A stretch of 57,572 nucleotides of DNA from Rhodoglobus sp. (GCA_025464445.1 JAODLY010000029.1:1-57572), one strand, 5' to 3'. Counted from the stretch's first letter, positions 1-8,996 are shown. The notes: generated from the sequence alone by a model not told the origin. A program made the numbers and translations.

Positions 1-440
1 AGGCGTTGACGTGGTCGTTGGGGTGCACCGGGGACCCCAGCGCCTCGGTGGCGAGGGAGGCGATGACCTCGTTGGTGTTCATGTTGCTCGACGTCCCGGA
101 GCCGGTCTGGAAGACGTCGATGGGGAAGTGGGCGTCCCAGTCGCCCCGGGCCACCGCGGCGGCGGCCTCGGAGACGGCGGTGGCCCACAGCTTCGCTTTC
201 GCCTCGAGGGACACCGCGAGGTGATCGAGCGACGGGATGAGGTTGTGGATGAGGTCGCCCACGACAGCGACATGCACGGAGGTCGGGAAGACGTCGTTCG
301 ACGACTGTGACATGTTGACGTGGTCGTTCGGGTGCACCGGCGAGCCGAGCCGGGTCGTGGCGAGACTCGCGAGCACCTCATTGATGTTCATGTTCGAGCT
401 CGTGCCGCTACCGGTCTGGTACGTGTCGATCGGAAACTGG
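1..440 (-). repeat. Diverged in-frame duplication inside fumC (309-bp offset)
   Basis: The stretch coding for [15 protein letters not shown] through HPNDHVN occurs at about 5-140 and again at about 314-449. The offset is 309 bp (103 codons), no stop lies between, and the copies differ at many positions. Copy one reads NMNTNEV with HVNA, copy two NMNINEV with HVNM, so they look like the same region of fumarases from two different organisms. A join in the ATAV residues would explain it. Confidence 0.75.
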
Positions 441-706
441 TCGTGATGCCTGCCGGCGATGATCTCGTCGGCGGACGCCGCTATCGCGTCGGCGATCGGC
501 GCATCGAGGATGCCGATCTGCTTGTTGGCGAGTGCTGCCGCCCGCTTGATGCGGGCGAGCGCGACAATCTGCGCTGGCTCGAGCCCCGAGCCCGAGATCG
601 GGAAGTTCTCCACGGCGCGCTGGGTCTGGGCGCCGTACAGCGCGCTGGCTGGCACCCGAACCTCACCCATGGTGTCGTGCTCGATGCGGAACTCTTCGGT
701 GCTCAC
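1..706 (-). CDS. fumC: Class II fumarate hydratase (partial, C-terminus off window, internal repeat)
   Basis: Fumarase interconverts fumarate and malate in the TCA cycle. GTG start at 706 with AAGGA about 11 nt upstream; the N-terminus ([20 protein letters not shown], then [15 protein letters not shown]) is typical of actinobacterial class II fumarases. The substrate-binding segments [11 protein letters not shown] and [15 protein letters not shown] follow in order. After about residue 175, where the family continues with a VVK.GRTHL segment, the frame instead returns to a second, diverged copy of the same region ([20 protein letters not shown], then [12 protein letters not shown] at the window edge). 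The two copies are in frame, exactly 309 bp apart and visibly different at nucleotide level. A normal fumarase has this region once, so the part below about position 195 is suspect. Aspartase (aspA) shares the fold, but the N-terminus favours fumC. Confidence 0.85.
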   Translation of the reverse strand, partial: MSTEEFRIEHDTMGEVRVPASALYGAQTQRAVENFPISGSGLEPAQIVALARIKRAAALANKQIGILDAPIADAIAASADEIIAGRHHDQFPIDTYQTGSGTSSNMNINEVLASLATTRLGSPVHPNDHVNMSQSSNDVFPTSVHVAVVGDLIHNLIPSLDHLAVSLEAKAKLWATAVSEAAAAVARGDWDAHFPIDVFQTGSGTSSNMNTNEVIASLATEALGSPVHPNDHVNA

Positions 707-739
707 GGCGGCGGGTGTCCTTTTCTGCTGCGGCTGGGC

Positions 740-1366
740 CTAGACCGAGCCCACGATGACATCGGGTACTGCACGACCCTCGAGCAGGCGATAGTTCGCG
801 CCCACCAGGGCCAGCGTACCCGCGGCGATCGCCTCGGAGATGAGTTCGGAGGAGTCGAGCAGCTCGGCAATCGTGTCACGCAGGTGCTCTCGCCCGACGT
901 GCTGGGAGTCGACAGGCTCGCCCGGCTCGGTGCCGGCCGCGACGCGACGCACGGCGGGGATGATCTTGGAGATGAGCGTCGCGATGTGTGGCGGCAGGGG
1001 TGTGGCATCCGGCTGCTGCGAGTCGATGGCGGCGAGCACGGCACCACACTCGTCGTGGCCGAGCACGACGATGAGCGGCACCTGCAGCACACCGACCGCA
1101 TACTCGAGCGAGCCGATCACGGAGTCGGAGATGATCTGGCCGGCGTTGCGCACGACGAAGAGGTCGCCGATGCCCCTGTCGAAGATGATCTCTGCGGCGA
1201 GGCGCGAGTCGCTGCATCCGAACAGGGCGGCGTGTGGCGATTGCTTGAGTGCGAGGGCTTCACGCCGCTCGACGTCTTGCCGAGGATGCTGCGGCGCCCC
1301 GGCGACGAAGCGCTCGTTGCCGGCGACCATCTCTGCCCATGCCTCGGCCGGAGAACTACCGGACAT
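740..1366 (-). CDS. Beta-carbonic anhydrase
   Basis: Zinc enzyme that interconverts CO2 and bicarbonate in the cytoplasm, supplying bicarbonate for carboxylations. At 208 residues it has family length. The zinc ligands are visible: C51 and D53 in CSDSR, then H104 and C107 in GHDECGA. The ATG at 1366 overlaps the stop of the upstream DUF4245 gene (TGATG), so translation is probably coupled; a GTG three bases earlier is an alternative. The gene lies between that gene and fumC on the same strand, in one likely operon xseA-xseB-DUF4245-carbonic anhydrase-fumC. The class is secure, the paralogue name is not. Confidence 0.93.
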   Translation of the reverse strand: MSGSSPAEAWAEMVAGNERFVAGAPQHPRQDVERREALALKQSPHAALFGCSDSRLAAEIIFDRGIGDLFVVRNAGQIISDSVIGSLEYAVGVLQVPLIVVLGHDECGAVLAAIDSQQPDATPLPPHIATLISKIIPAVRRVAAGTEPGEPVDSQHVGREHLRDTIAELLDSSELISEAIAAGTLALVGANYRLLEGRAVPDVIVGSV

Positions 1367-1998
1367 CACCGGCCAGCGATCCCGGCGGCGATGCTCGCTG
1401 CCAGCAACTCGAATTCGGACGTCGGAGCCGTGCCGTGCAGCACGATGGTGCTCGACCCGACGGTGGTGACCATCGAGTATGCGAAATTGCCGGGGTCGTT
1501 CGCCGTGCGGTTGTCGAAGACAGTCCAGCTGAGCCCTTCGACAGTCGTTGTGCCGGTTTGCCGTGCCCGGTCGAGCAACGCGCCCTGCCAGGTCGGGTTG
1601 GCGTCGATGCCCTGGTCGAGCGCGATGAACTGGGTGCTCGGCGTCACGAAGCCGACGTACCAGTCGAGCACTTCCAACTTCTTCTCGAACCGCGCGTCGT
1701 TTGCAGTCCAGCCGGCTGGCAGCGACGGCACCACGAGCGGCTCGGTCGTGGCTCCCTGCGCGTCGGCCGCGACTGCCTTGTAATCGATGGGATTGAGTGC
1801 GCCCGGGTCTGGCCGCACCACAACGACCACCAGGAAGAGAACCACAGCGAGTGACGCGACGAGCGCGACGACCAGGTTGAGCAGCGTCTGGTTCGACCGG
1901 TGCCTGCGCGAGCTCTCCGCCTTGCGCGCAGCCGTCTCCTCGGCGGTTTCGGGTCGACCGAGCTCGGCGACGATCGCCGGTGGTTTCTGGGCTGCCAT
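1366..1998 (-). CDS. DUF4245 membrane-anchored protein
   Basis: A 210-residue protein with a short charged N-terminal tail, one transmembrane helix at about residues 42-62 (LLNLVVALVASLAVVLFLVV) and an extracytoplasmic domain of about 145 residues that includes the DUF4245-type stretch LVVPSLPAGWTANDARF. The ATG at 1998 overlaps the xseB stop codon (TAATG), which fixes the start and implies coupled translation. Actinobacteria conserve this family beside exonuclease VII, fumarase and glpX genes. No catalytic residues are recognisable, and the function is unknown. Confidence 0.82.
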   Translation of the reverse strand: MAAQKPPAIVAELGRPETAEETAARKAESSRRHRSNQTLLNLVVALVASLAVVLFLVVVVVRPDPGALNPIDYKAVAADAQGATTEPLVVPSLPAGWTANDARFEKKLEVLDWYVGFVTPSTQFIALDQGIDANPTWQGALLDRARQTGTTTVEGLSWTVFDNRTANDPGNFAYSMVTTVGSSTIVLHGTAPTSEFELLAASIAAGIAGR

Positions 1999-2216
1999 TA
2001 GTCGGTGGGGGCTGACCGCGCGGCGTCCAGTCGGGCGCGGGCCCCGATCAGCCATTCCTCGCAGCGCTTTGCGAGCGCTTCGCCGCGCTCCCAGAGCGCG
2101 AGCGACTCCTCGAGGCTGGATGAGCCCTGCTCCAGGTCGTTCACGACAGTGATGAGCTCGTCCCGCGCCTGCTCATAGCTGAGCGCGCTCACGTCGGTCT
2201 TCGCTGTGCTGGCCAC
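1998..2216 (-). CDS. xseB: Exodeoxyribonuclease VII small subunit
   Basis: A 72-residue, mostly helical acidic protein with the XseB signature: [19 protein letters not shown], then [20 protein letters not shown]. It binds XseA to form exonuclease VII, which cuts single-stranded DNA from both ends in mismatch repair and damage processing. It lies 9 bp downstream of xseA, and its stop overlaps the start of the DUF4245 gene. Length and position are standard. Confidence 0.95.
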   Translation of the reverse strand: MASTAKTDVSALSYEQARDELITVVNDLEQGSSSLEESLALWERGEALAKRCEEWLIGARARLDAARSAPTD

Positions 2217-2225
2217 GGGATGATT

Positions 2226-3437
2226 CTACTTCGACGCGTCGACTGTGGCCGCGAGCTTGCCCACAGCCACGGTCAGCACGAGGTGGGTGCCGGCCGGCGC
2301 GACGGCGGCGTCGCGCACCGCCGACCCGTCGGGGAGCTGGGCTATCGCATAGCCGCGCTCGAGGGTGCGCTGCGGCGAAAGGGCGCGCAACTGGGAGGTG
2401 AGTTCTGCGACCGAAGTGTGGGCACGCTCGAGGCTGCGCTCGATGAGGTCACGGCTGCGGGAGACGTAGCGCGAGAGCTCCTCCGCGCGCGAGTCGACGA
2501 GCCAGGCGGCGTTGGCCAACACCGGCCGCGAGCGCAGGGACCCGAGGCGGTCCACCTCGTGGCCGATGCGCTGCGTGATCCGCAGACGCATGCCGGCGCG
2601 GGCCTGCTGCACCCTGGCGAGTTCTTCTGCCACGTCGGGGACTACCCGCTTCGCCGCATCCGTCGGCGTGGATGCCCGCAGGTCGGCCACCTCGTCGAGC
2701 AGCGGCCTGTCGGCCTCATGCCCGATGGCGCTCACCAACGGCGTGACACAGGCGGCCGCGGCACGCAGCAGCGTTTCATCGCTGAAGACGAGGAGATTCT
2801 GGAAGTCGCCGCCGCCACGCGCGACGATGATCACATCGACCTCGGGGTCGGCGTCGAGCACCCTGATCGCCGACGTTACTTCCGTTGCCGCGCGGTCGCC
2901 CTGCACGGCGGCATAGACGATGCGGAACTCGACCGCAGGCCAGCGCAGCTGGGCGTTGCGCAGCACGTCTTTCTCGGCGTCGCTGTCTTTGCCCGTGATG
3001 AGCCCGATACGGCCGGGCAGGAACGGCAGGGGCTTCTTGTTGTCGAAGAGTCCCTCGCTCTTGAGCTGCTGCCGCAGGCGCTCCAGTCGCTCCAGCAGGT
3101 CGCCGAGACCCACATGGCGCATCTCGTACACCTGCATCGTGAGCGTGCCGCCCTTGACCCAGTAGTTGGGCTTCAGGAGCGCGATGACGCGGTCGCCCTG
3201 TTTCAGGTCATCGGGGAGCTTCGCCTTTACCGACGACCAGATGGTGAAGGAAATCGTGGCGTCCTCGTCGATGTCCTTGAGCTTGCCGTAGACGTTGCCG
3301 CCGGAGAGGCCCCACTGGGCGATCTCTCCCTCCACCCAGGCGGTGCCGAGACGCTCGATCCAGCCCTTGATCTTGCTGGAAAAGAGTGCGACTCCCCATG
3401 GCGTGTCGACGGTGGGCGCACCGGTATCGATCGTCAC
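2226..3437 (-). CDS. xseA: Exodeoxyribonuclease VII large subunit
   Basis: Catalytic subunit of exonuclease VII, 403 residues. The N-terminal OB-fold domain includes WVEGEIAQW and YGKLKD. The catalytic domain carries the conserved IIVARGGGDFQNL, AIGHEADRPLLDEVADLRAS and TPTDAAK segments, and a coiled coil with the C-terminal GYAIAQLPDG motif follows. The GTG at 3437 is chosen because the protein then begins just before the OB fold (TIDTGAPTVDTPWGVA); the longer open frame upstream is arginine/proline-rich translation lying over the neighbouring gene. It is followed directly by xseB. Confidence 0.95.
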   Translation of the reverse strand: MTIDTGAPTVDTPWGVALFSSKIKGWIERLGTAWVEGEIAQWGLSGGNVYGKLKDIDEDATISFTIWSSVKAKLPDDLKQGDRVIALLKPNYWVKGGTLTMQVYEMRHVGLGDLLERLERLRQQLKSEGLFDNKKPLPFLPGRIGLITGKDSDAEKDVLRNAQLRWPAVEFRIVYAAVQGDRAATEVTSAIRVLDADPEVDVIIVARGGGDFQNLLVFSDETLLRAAAACVTPLVSAIGHEADRPLLDEVADLRASTPTDAAKRVVPDVAEELARVQQARAGMRLRITQRIGHEVDRLGSLRSRPVLANAAWLVDSRAEELSRYVSRSRDLIERSLERAHTSVAELTSQLRALSPQRTLERGYAIAQLPDGSAVRDAAVAPAGTHLVLTVAVGKLAATVDASK

Positions 3438-3444
3438 GCCGCCC

Positions 3445-3765
3445 TCACGACTGCCCGCCGACGGGCGGCTCGCCCACGTACTCGTGCGCCTCCCGGGCGA
3501 GTTCGGGCCACAGCTCCTGGTTGCTGACGCGCACCCATTCCCGCTCGGGATGACCGTCGTGGCTGTAGCGTGCGGCAACGCCTCGCTTGACGAGGTCAGC
3601 GGCGCGCGGCGCGGACACATCGACCACGAGATCGTCGCCGACGAGCAGCGCGAACAGCCTGCCGTGCACGAACAGGCCGTCGGCAGTGGCGGTCACTCCA
3701 TCGTTCTCATCGACGAGCTGGATCGCCAGGTCCTCGTACCTCTGCGCTGCCAGGTCGTATGCCAT
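3445..3765 (-). CDS. Small TfoX/YjbR-like protein of unknown role
   Basis: A 106-residue cytoplasmic protein, ATG at 3765 preceded by GGGAGG. The pattern ([12 protein letters not shown] near the N-terminus, [29 protein letters not shown], then [21 protein letters not shown]) resembles the TfoX N-terminal/YjbR fold. It ends 7 bp before xseA and probably leads that operon. Divergent ispH begins 46 bp away. No function is assigned; the fold call is from pattern only. Confidence 0.7.
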   Translation of the reverse strand: MAYDLAAQRYEDLAIQLVDENDGVTATADGLFVHGRLFALLVGDDLVVDVSAPRAADLVKRGVAARYSHDGHPEREWVRVSNQELWPELAREAHEYVGEPPVGGQS

Positions 3766-3798
3766 GTCGCCTCCCGGTGTGCGGACAGATGCCCCCGG

Positions 3799-3814
3799 TA
3801 GAATCTCCGGCGTG
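3799..3814 (+). promoter_or_regulatory. Leaderless promoter -10 box for ispH
   Basis: TAGAAT at 3799-3804 lies 7 nt before the GTG start at 3812. No Shine-Dalgarno sequence fits between them, so transcription probably starts at or next to the start codon. Confidence 0.55.
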
Positions 3815-4921
3815 AGCATCATCACTAACGGCGCGGCCGTCAGCCTCGAGTTTCCGCAGGTTGCTGTTGCGCACAGCCCCGCGGTACGTAACAGGCTACG
3901 GGATGTCCCCGTCACGGGGTCGAAGCGCGTGCTTCTCGCGGCCCCCCGTGGATATTGCGCAGGTGTGGACAGGGCGGTGATCGCCGTCGAGAAGGCGCTC
4001 GAGAACTACGGCGCACCGGTCTATGTCCGCAAGCAGATAGTGCATAACATCCATGTCGTCTCGACCCTGGAGAAGAAGGGCGCGATCTTCGTCGACGCCG
4101 TCGATGAGGTGCCGGTCGGCTCGCATGTCGTGTTCAGCGCCCACGGGGTCGCCCCCTCGGTCGTGCAGGCCGCTGCCGACCGCGACCTGCTTGCCATCGA
4201 CGCGACCTGCCCCCTTGTGACAAAAGTGCACCGCGAGGCGACCCGCTTCGCGAGGGACGACTACGAGATCCTGCTCATCGGCCATGCCGGGCATGAGGAG
4301 GTCGAGGGCACCATGGGTCATGCGCCCGGGCGAACGACACTCGTGAACAGCCCGGCCGACGTGCCGAATATCGTGGTGGAGAACCCCGACCACCTGGTCT
4401 GGCTCTCGCAGACGACGCTGAGCGTCGACGAGACGATGGAGACGGTGCGCCTGCTGCGCGAGCGGTTCCCCAACCTGCAGGACCCGCCGAGCGACGACAT
4501 CTGCTACGCGACCCAGAACCGCCAGGTCGCAATCAAGAAGGTCGCCAAGGATGCCGACCTCGTGATCGTCGTCGGCAGCGCCAACAGTTCAAACACCGTG
4601 CGTCTCGTGGATGTGGCGCTCGAGCACGGCGCGAAGGCCGCCTACCGCGTGGATTACGCGAGTGAGATACGGCAGGAGTGGCTCGACGGCGTCGCCACTG
4701 TCGGCGTCACGAGCGGGGCATCCGTGCCGGAAGTGCTCGTGCAGGAGGTGCTCGACGACCTCGCCGACGCCGGGTATGGCGACGTGAGCCAGGTGGTGAG
4801 CGCCGAGGAAGACCTCATGTTCTCGCTGCCGAAGGAACTCCGCAAGGATGCTGCAGGCAACCCGGATGACCGGGGTCTCGGCGGGCGCATCCGCAAACTC
4901 GACTGGCAGCGTGACGAATGA
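3812..4921 (+). CDS. ispH: 4-hydroxy-3-methylbut-2-enyl diphosphate reductase
   Basis: Last enzyme of the MEP isoprenoid pathway: an iron-sulfur enzyme reducing HMBPP to IPP and DMAPP. The 369-residue protein has the three cluster cysteines C49 ([12 protein letters not shown]), C133 ([11 protein letters not shown]) and C231 ([11 protein letters not shown]). It also has the substrate-binding histidines of VHNIHVV and SAHGV, and the SSN element in [11 protein letters not shown]. The GTG at 3812 is supported by the leaderless -10 box and gives about 40 residues before the first cysteine, as in relatives. Its stop overlaps the next start (ATGA). Confidence 0.96.
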   Translation: MSIITNGAAVSLEFPQVAVAHSPAVRNRLRDVPVTGSKRVLLAAPRGYCAGVDRAVIAVEKALENYGAPVYVRKQIVHNIHVVSTLEKKGAIFVDAVDEVPVGSHVVFSAHGVAPSVVQAAADRDLLAIDATCPLVTKVHREATRFARDDYEILLIGHAGHEEVEGTMGHAPGRTTLVNSPADVPNIVVENPDHLVWLSQTTLSVDETMETVRLLRERFPNLQDPPSDDICYATQNRQVAIKKVAKDADLVIVVGSANSSNTVRLVDVALEHGAKAAYRVDYASEIRQEWLDGVATVGVTSGASVPEVLVQEVLDDLADAGYGDVSQVVSAEEDLMFSLPKELRKDAAGNPDDRGLGGRIRKLDWQRDE

Positions 4922-5400
4922 CCGACTCCCGCCCGGAACCGAAATACGGCCAGTACGGGCCCACGCCGATCCCTGTCGAACCGGCCCCGCCGATCGCGGC
5001 CGAGCAGGTCATCGCACCGGCCCCGCGCCGCACCTGGGACCTGTTCGTCACGACTGCCCTGCTCATGCTTGGCGTCATCGACGTCGTCACCGGTTTTGGG
5101 CAGTTCACCCATCTGGCCGATGCGCTGCGGGCCGCGTACGCCGCCCAGAAGTTCGGCGCGTTCACGTCGGGTGATCTCGCGACGGCAATGGGCATCGCCA
5201 TCAACGTCGTGCGCATCACGGTGCTGGTCGCCGCAATAGTGGTTTCACTGCTGCTGATTCGCCGCGGTCGCCTGGCGTTCTGGGTGCCCCTGGCCGGTGC
5301 GGCGGTCGCCGGGGTGTTCGTCGTGGCCTGTGTGCTCATCGTGATCCTCAGCGATCCCGCACTCGCGGCATACGTGGCGAACCAGTCCGCGACCCCGTAG
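4918..5400 (+). CDS. DUF6264-like membrane protein
   Basis: A 160-residue protein with a proline-rich cytoplasmic N-terminus (residues 1-38) and about three transmembrane helices ([54 protein letters not shown]). The ATG overlaps the ispH stop (ATGA), so it is translated in the ispH operon. Microbacteriaceae carry similar small membrane proteins beside ispH; the DUF6264 assignment is from memory of the pattern. Function unknown. Confidence 0.7.
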   Translation: MTDSRPEPKYGQYGPTPIPVEPAPPIAAEQVIAPAPRRTWDLFVTTALLMLGVIDVVTGFGQFTHLADALRAAYAAQKFGAFTSGDLATAMGIAINVVRITVLVAAIVVSLLLIRRGRLAFWVPLAGAAVAGVFVVACVLIVILSDPALAAYVANQSATP

Positions 5401-5412
5401 GCTGCGGCCGTG
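5398..5412 (+). promoter_or_regulatory. Leaderless promoter -10 box for sensor kinase gene
   Basis: TAGGCT at 5398-5403 (its TAG is also the stop codon of the preceding gene) lies 6 nt before the GTG at 5410. The kinase gene probably has its own leaderless transcript. Confidence 0.5.
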
Positions 5413-6699
5413 CGCGTCGCAGTCCTGCCCCGGGAGGTCGCTGCGCGTGTAATCACGAGCGCGATCGCGAGGGGAGCGTGGGCGGTCAACGCGACGAGCA
5501 TCGCGCTGTCGATCCCCATTCTCATCGAGTACACGGTCGACCACGACATCGTGGGGTCCCTTGCCATGCCGCTCGGGATTCTCGTTGTCATGCTCGGGCT
5601 CGCGGTGGTCGCCTTCCTCTTTCCCCGCGCCTGGGTCGCCGTCGTCTACCTGGTGCTCGCGAGCGCGGGAGCCGTAGCCTTCGAGCTGTCACTGATCGCC
5701 GCGCATGCCGCAATCGCGCAGGACGGGCTGTTCCTGCTGAACCGCCCAGCGGTGTCGCTCGTGCTCATCGGGGTCGGCGCGACCACCACGCTCTCCGGCA
5801 TCACCTGGTCGGCCGTCGGCTTTCTCGTCTCCACACTTGTGACGGTCGTGGTTTCCACAGTCGCCTACACACCGCTCAGCACGGGATGGGGGCCTCTTCT
5901 CATCTTCGCTGCTTACGTTCTCGCGTACCTGCTGCTCCAGGCCATCCAGGCGAGCCAGCGCAGGCGCCTGCCGAACTTCGATGATCTCGAGAAGGAGACG
6001 CTTCGCCTCGGGGCGGAAGAGAACCTCAGGGCACGCGTCGCGGCTGCGGTGCATGACACGCTGCTCAACGATCTCTCGATAGTCATGACCGCACCGGACG
6101 AGCTCGACGATCGGATCCGGGCCCGGCTGCACGAAGACCTGGACACGCTCACGAGCGCTGAGTGGCAGCACGAATCGGCGGCGGTTACGGTGCTCGATGA
6201 CCAGGACAGCTCGCTGCGCAACCAGATAATGCTCGTGATCAGTGACCTGCAGTGGCGGGGGCTTACCGTGCATGTGACCGGCTCCGGTCCCGGCATCTAT
6301 CGTGTGGCCCCGAAGGCGGCGACGGCGATAGTCGACGCCATCCGTGCATGCCTGGAGAACGTGTTGCGCCATGCGGGCACGACGGTGGCTGAGCTCGATC
6401 TCGCGTACACGCCCGACGACATCGCGATAATGGTTTCGGACGAGGGCACCGGGTTCGACACCGATACCGTGGCTGCCGATCGTTTGGGCCTGCGCCAGTC
6501 AGTCGTCGAGCGCATCCGCTCTGTCAATGGCTCGGTGCGAATCTGGTCGACACCGGGGGCTGGCACCTCCGTGCTCATACGGGTGCCAGTTGTCGAGGTC
6601 GTCATCGAACACGGAGAGTCCGGCCACGAGCATCCCGGGGCTGCGACGCCAGAGCGGGACGAGCCCGGACCGGAGGTGCCCAGCCATGCGGGCGGGTAG
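5410..6699 (+). CDS. Membrane sensor histidine kinase (NarL/DegS type)
   Basis: A 429-residue protein with about six transmembrane helices in residues 15-180 and a cytoplasmic kinase core. The putative phospho-acceptor is H215 in RVAAAVHDTLLNDL, a HisKA_3-like dimerisation helix. The ATPase domain has the N box (CLENVLRHAG, N317), G1 (SDEGTGFD) and G2-like (DRLGLRQSVVERI, then STPGAGTSVLIRVP). The kinase therefore looks intact. No response regulator gene is adjacent, which is unusual for this type. It overlaps the next membrane gene by 14 bp. The signal sensed cannot be read from the sequence. Confidence 0.85.
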   Translation: MRVAVLPREVAARVITSAIARGAWAVNATSIALSIPILIEYTVDHDIVGSLAMPLGILVVMLGLAVVAFLFPRAWVAVVYLVLASAGAVAFELSLIAAHAAIAQDGLFLLNRPAVSLVLIGVGATTTLSGITWSAVGFLVSTLVTVVVSTVAYTPLSTGWGPLLIFAAYVLAYLLLQAIQASQRRRLPNFDDLEKETLRLGAEENLRARVAAAVHDTLLNDLSIVMTAPDELDDRIRARLHEDLDTLTSAEWQHESAAVTVLDDQDSSLRNQIMLVISDLQWRGLTVHVTGSGPGIYRVAPKAATAIVDAIRACLENVLRHAGTTVAELDLAYTPDDIAIMVSDEGTGFDTDTVAADRLGLRQSVVERIRSVNGSVRIWSTPGAGTSVLIRVPVVEVVIEHGESGHEHPGAATPERDEPGPEVPSHAGG

Positions 6700-7825
6700 G
6701 GGCTACTTCGGGCTGTCCGCCCAGCAGGTCGATCCGCTGAGCTGGTTCACCGGTCCCCTGGTTCCCCTGGCTTTCGGTGCGCTCACCGCCCTCTACGGGG
6801 GAGCGGTGTCGATAGTCACGTGGACACAGGCAGGCATTCCGCTGCTGCAACCTGTCGCGCTCGTGCTGTGCGTGGGGGCTGACGTGTTCATTCACGCAGT
6901 GACGCGCCCGCTTCGCCAGCCGATCGGCTGGTTGGTCGGCGCGCTCGCACTGGCCATCTCGGTGCTGGGCATGGTGATCTCGGCCGTCGGATATGCGGGC
7001 AGCTCATTCGCCGTCGAGCAATGGTGGGCATCGATAGCGCTCGCCTTCACCATCGCGAGTCTCGGCCCCTACCTTCCCGCACGCACGGTATTCGTGCTCG
7101 GAGCCTCGTCGACAGTCGTCGCGGTGGCCGCCTCGACCGCGATCCTGTACCCGGTGAGCGGCAACTGGGGTCCCGGCGGTTCGGCGCTCATCACCGCATA
7201 CCCGCCACTTGTCGCGCTGGCGGCGACCACGACGTTCTCCTACATCGTCGTGAGCACGATGATGCCCATGCTCGAGAACCCGTCGCGCACGGTCGTCGTC
7301 ACCCAGCCGGCCGGGGATGACGCTGCCAGGCTTGCAGAGCGGGTGGCTGTTGCGCGGCTCACCGCGCGCGCCGCCCCGTTCCTGCAGCGGATCGCGGATG
7401 CCGGACGCATCGAACCGGCGGACCGCGCGCTCGCCGGGCAGTTGGCACGGCGTCTGCGCGACGAGCTCGTGACGCAGTCGAACCTGAGCTGGCTGGACTC
7501 CGTGGCGGCCGGGTCCAGGCTCGTCGTCGTGGATCCCGACCAGCTCGCCCGACGCATGAACAACGCCCAGCGCACGGCCCTGCGGGCACTCCTGGGGGCC
7601 ATCCTCGACATCCCGGCGACAGACACCGGCTCACTCATGGTGGAGCTGCGCAAGGCACAGGATGGCGCGACTGCTGTCGGGGTCAGCCTCGACATGGCGC
7701 TGCCCGAAGGCACGCGCATCATGCACCTCGCGCCGTACTACCTCACGCTCAAGACAGCGGTGCGTGACCTGGCCATCGACCGCGACAAGCTGAGGCTGAC
7801 GTTCAGCATCGAGCCAGAAAGCTAG
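6686..7825 (+). CDS. Membrane protein resembling a kinase-dead sensor partner
   Basis: A 379-residue protein, ATG at 6686 preceded by GGAGG and overlapping the kinase gene by 14 bp. It has about six to seven transmembrane helices (residues 15-200), a layout parallel to its neighbour including a similar STGWGP/SGNWGP loop. The cytoplasmic half of about 170 residues lacks a phospho-acceptor HD motif, N box and glycine boxes. Segments such as QRTALRALLGAILD and LRLTFSIEPES suggest a degenerate ATPase domain. Inference: a paralogue that has lost kinase activity and may pair with the kinase. The gene ends tail to tail with fba, sharing a CTAG. Confidence 0.75.
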   Translation: MRAGRGYFGLSAQQVDPLSWFTGPLVPLAFGALTALYGGAVSIVTWTQAGIPLLQPVALVLCVGADVFIHAVTRPLRQPIGWLVGALALAISVLGMVISAVGYAGSSFAVEQWWASIALAFTIASLGPYLPARTVFVLGASSTVVAVAASTAILYPVSGNWGPGGSALITAYPPLVALAATTTFSYIVVSTMMPMLENPSRTVVVTQPAGDDAARLAERVAVARLTARAAPFLQRIADAGRIEPADRALAGQLARRLRDELVTQSNLSWLDSVAAGSRLVVVDPDQLARRMNNAQRTALRALLGAILDIPATDTGSLMVELRKAQDGATAVGVSLDMALPEGTRIMHLAPYYLTLKTAVRDLAIDRDKLRLTFSIEPES

Positions 7826-8847
7826 TTGCCGCTGTGTCCTGCCGAACCGAGCTCTTTCGTGGCCTCGACGACGCGTGCTGCCATCGCCGTCTCCGCGAGC
7901 TTGCCCCAACTGCGCGGGTCATAGACCTTCTTGTTGCCAACCTCGCCGTCGACCTTGAGAAAGCCGTCATAGTTGCGCAGCACGGTGTCGGCGATCGATC
8001 GGCTGTACGCGTACTGCGTGTCCGTGTCGATGTTCATCTTGATGACGCCGGCGGCGACCGCCGTGGCGATCTCCTCGGGCGATGAGCCCGAGCCGCCGTG
8101 GAAGACGAGGTCGAGCGGTTTCGGGCCGGTGCCGTACTTCTTCTCCAGGCCGTCCTGGATCGTGGCGAGAATCTCCGGCCGCAGTTTGACGTTGCCCGGC
8201 TTGTAGACGCCGTGCACGTTGCCGAACGTCAGGGCGGCCATGTAGCGGCCCTGGTCGCCGAGGCCGAGCGCCTCGACCAGGGCGATCGCGTCATCCAGTG
8301 TCGTGTACAGGTGCTCGTTGATCTCGTGGCTCACGCCATCCTCTTCGCCGCCGACAACGCCGACCTCGACCTCGAGGATCGCGTTGATGGCTTTCATGCG
8401 GGGCAGAAGGGTCTTGGCGATCTCGAGGTTGGCGGCGAGCGGAACGGCTGAGCCGTCCCACATGTGCGACTGGAATATCGGGTTGCGGCCGGCCTTGACC
8501 TCCGCCTCCGATGCGGCGATGAGGGGCAGCACGAAACCGTCGAGGGCGTCCTGCGGGCAGTGGTCGGTGTGCAGGGCCACGGTGACGGGGTAGTTCCTGG
8601 CCACCTCCGTCGCGAAGGCGGCAAAGGCAAGAGCCCCGGATGCGCGATTCTTCACCGTTTGGCCGGCGAAGTAGTCGGCGCCACCGGTGGTCACCTGGAT
8701 GATGCCGTCGGAGCCGGCCTCGGTCAGACCCTGCAGCACGGCGTTGATCGTGGACGAAGACGAGACATTGATCGCCGGGTACGCGAATCCACGGGTCTTC
8801 GCCTTGTCGAGCATCTCGGCGTACTGGTCCGGAGTGGCAACGGGCAT
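7822..8847 (-). CDS. fbaA: Class II fructose-bisphosphate aldolase
   Basis: Zinc-dependent aldolase of glycolysis and gluconeogenesis (fructose 1,6-bisphosphate to GAP plus DHAP). At 341 residues it has family length. Zinc and catalytic segments are visible: TVALHTDHCPQ, LEVEVGVVGGEEDGV, FGNVHGVYKPGNVKLRPEIL, FHGGSGSS, and the NIDTDTQYA phosphate-binding stretch. ATG at 8847, with AAGGAG upstream and a -10-like TAGACT on the minus strand at 8881-8886. It is divergent from glpX, which acts on the same sugar phosphate. Confidence 0.97.
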   Translation of the reverse strand: MPVATPDQYAEMLDKAKTRGFAYPAINVSSSSTINAVLQGLTEAGSDGIIQVTTGGADYFAGQTVKNRASGALAFAAFATEVARNYPVTVALHTDHCPQDALDGFVLPLIAASEAEVKAGRNPIFQSHMWDGSAVPLAANLEIAKTLLPRMKAINAILEVEVGVVGGEEDGVSHEINEHLYTTLDDAIALVEALGLGDQGRYMAALTFGNVHGVYKPGNVKLRPEILATIQDGLEKKYGTGPKPLDLVFHGGSGSSPEEIATAVAAGVIKMNIDTDTQYAYSRSIADTVLRNYDGFLKVDGEVGNKKVYDPRSWGKLAETAMAARVVEATKELGSAGHSGN

Positions 8848-8880
8848 GGCAGGTCTCCTTCAGGCGATGGTGGCGCTCAA

Positions 8881-8886
8881 AGTCTA
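8881..8886 (-). promoter_or_regulatory. -10 box for fbaA
   Basis: TAGACT read on the minus strand, 33 nt upstream of the fbaA ATG, leaving a short leader that holds the AAGGAG ribosome site. Confidence 0.45.
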
Positions 8887-8919
8887 GCTATCGCCCATTG
8901 CCGCCAGTGCGCCGCCCGG

Positions 8920-8975
8920 TAGTCTTGGTGGGCGTTGATTCAGCAGGCGAATCCCCACCACAGCGACTCTGCCTT
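8920..8975 (+). promoter_or_regulatory. glpX promoter and leader hairpin
   Basis: TAGTCT at 8920-8925 is a plausible -10. Just after it, TGGTGGG and a later CCCACCA (about 8928-8964) can form a 7-bp stem in the leader, upstream of the ribosome site. Whether the hairpin regulates is unknown. Confidence 0.35.
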
Positions 8976-8996
8976 CGATCCAAGGACCAAGCTGTG

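Noticed and set aside
320-1783. Long plus-strand open frame opposite fumC, carbonic anhydrase and DUF4245
   Set aside because: It runs antisense to three genes with clear family motifs. Its translation is Arg/Gly/Asp-rich with no domain, the usual by-product of high GC.
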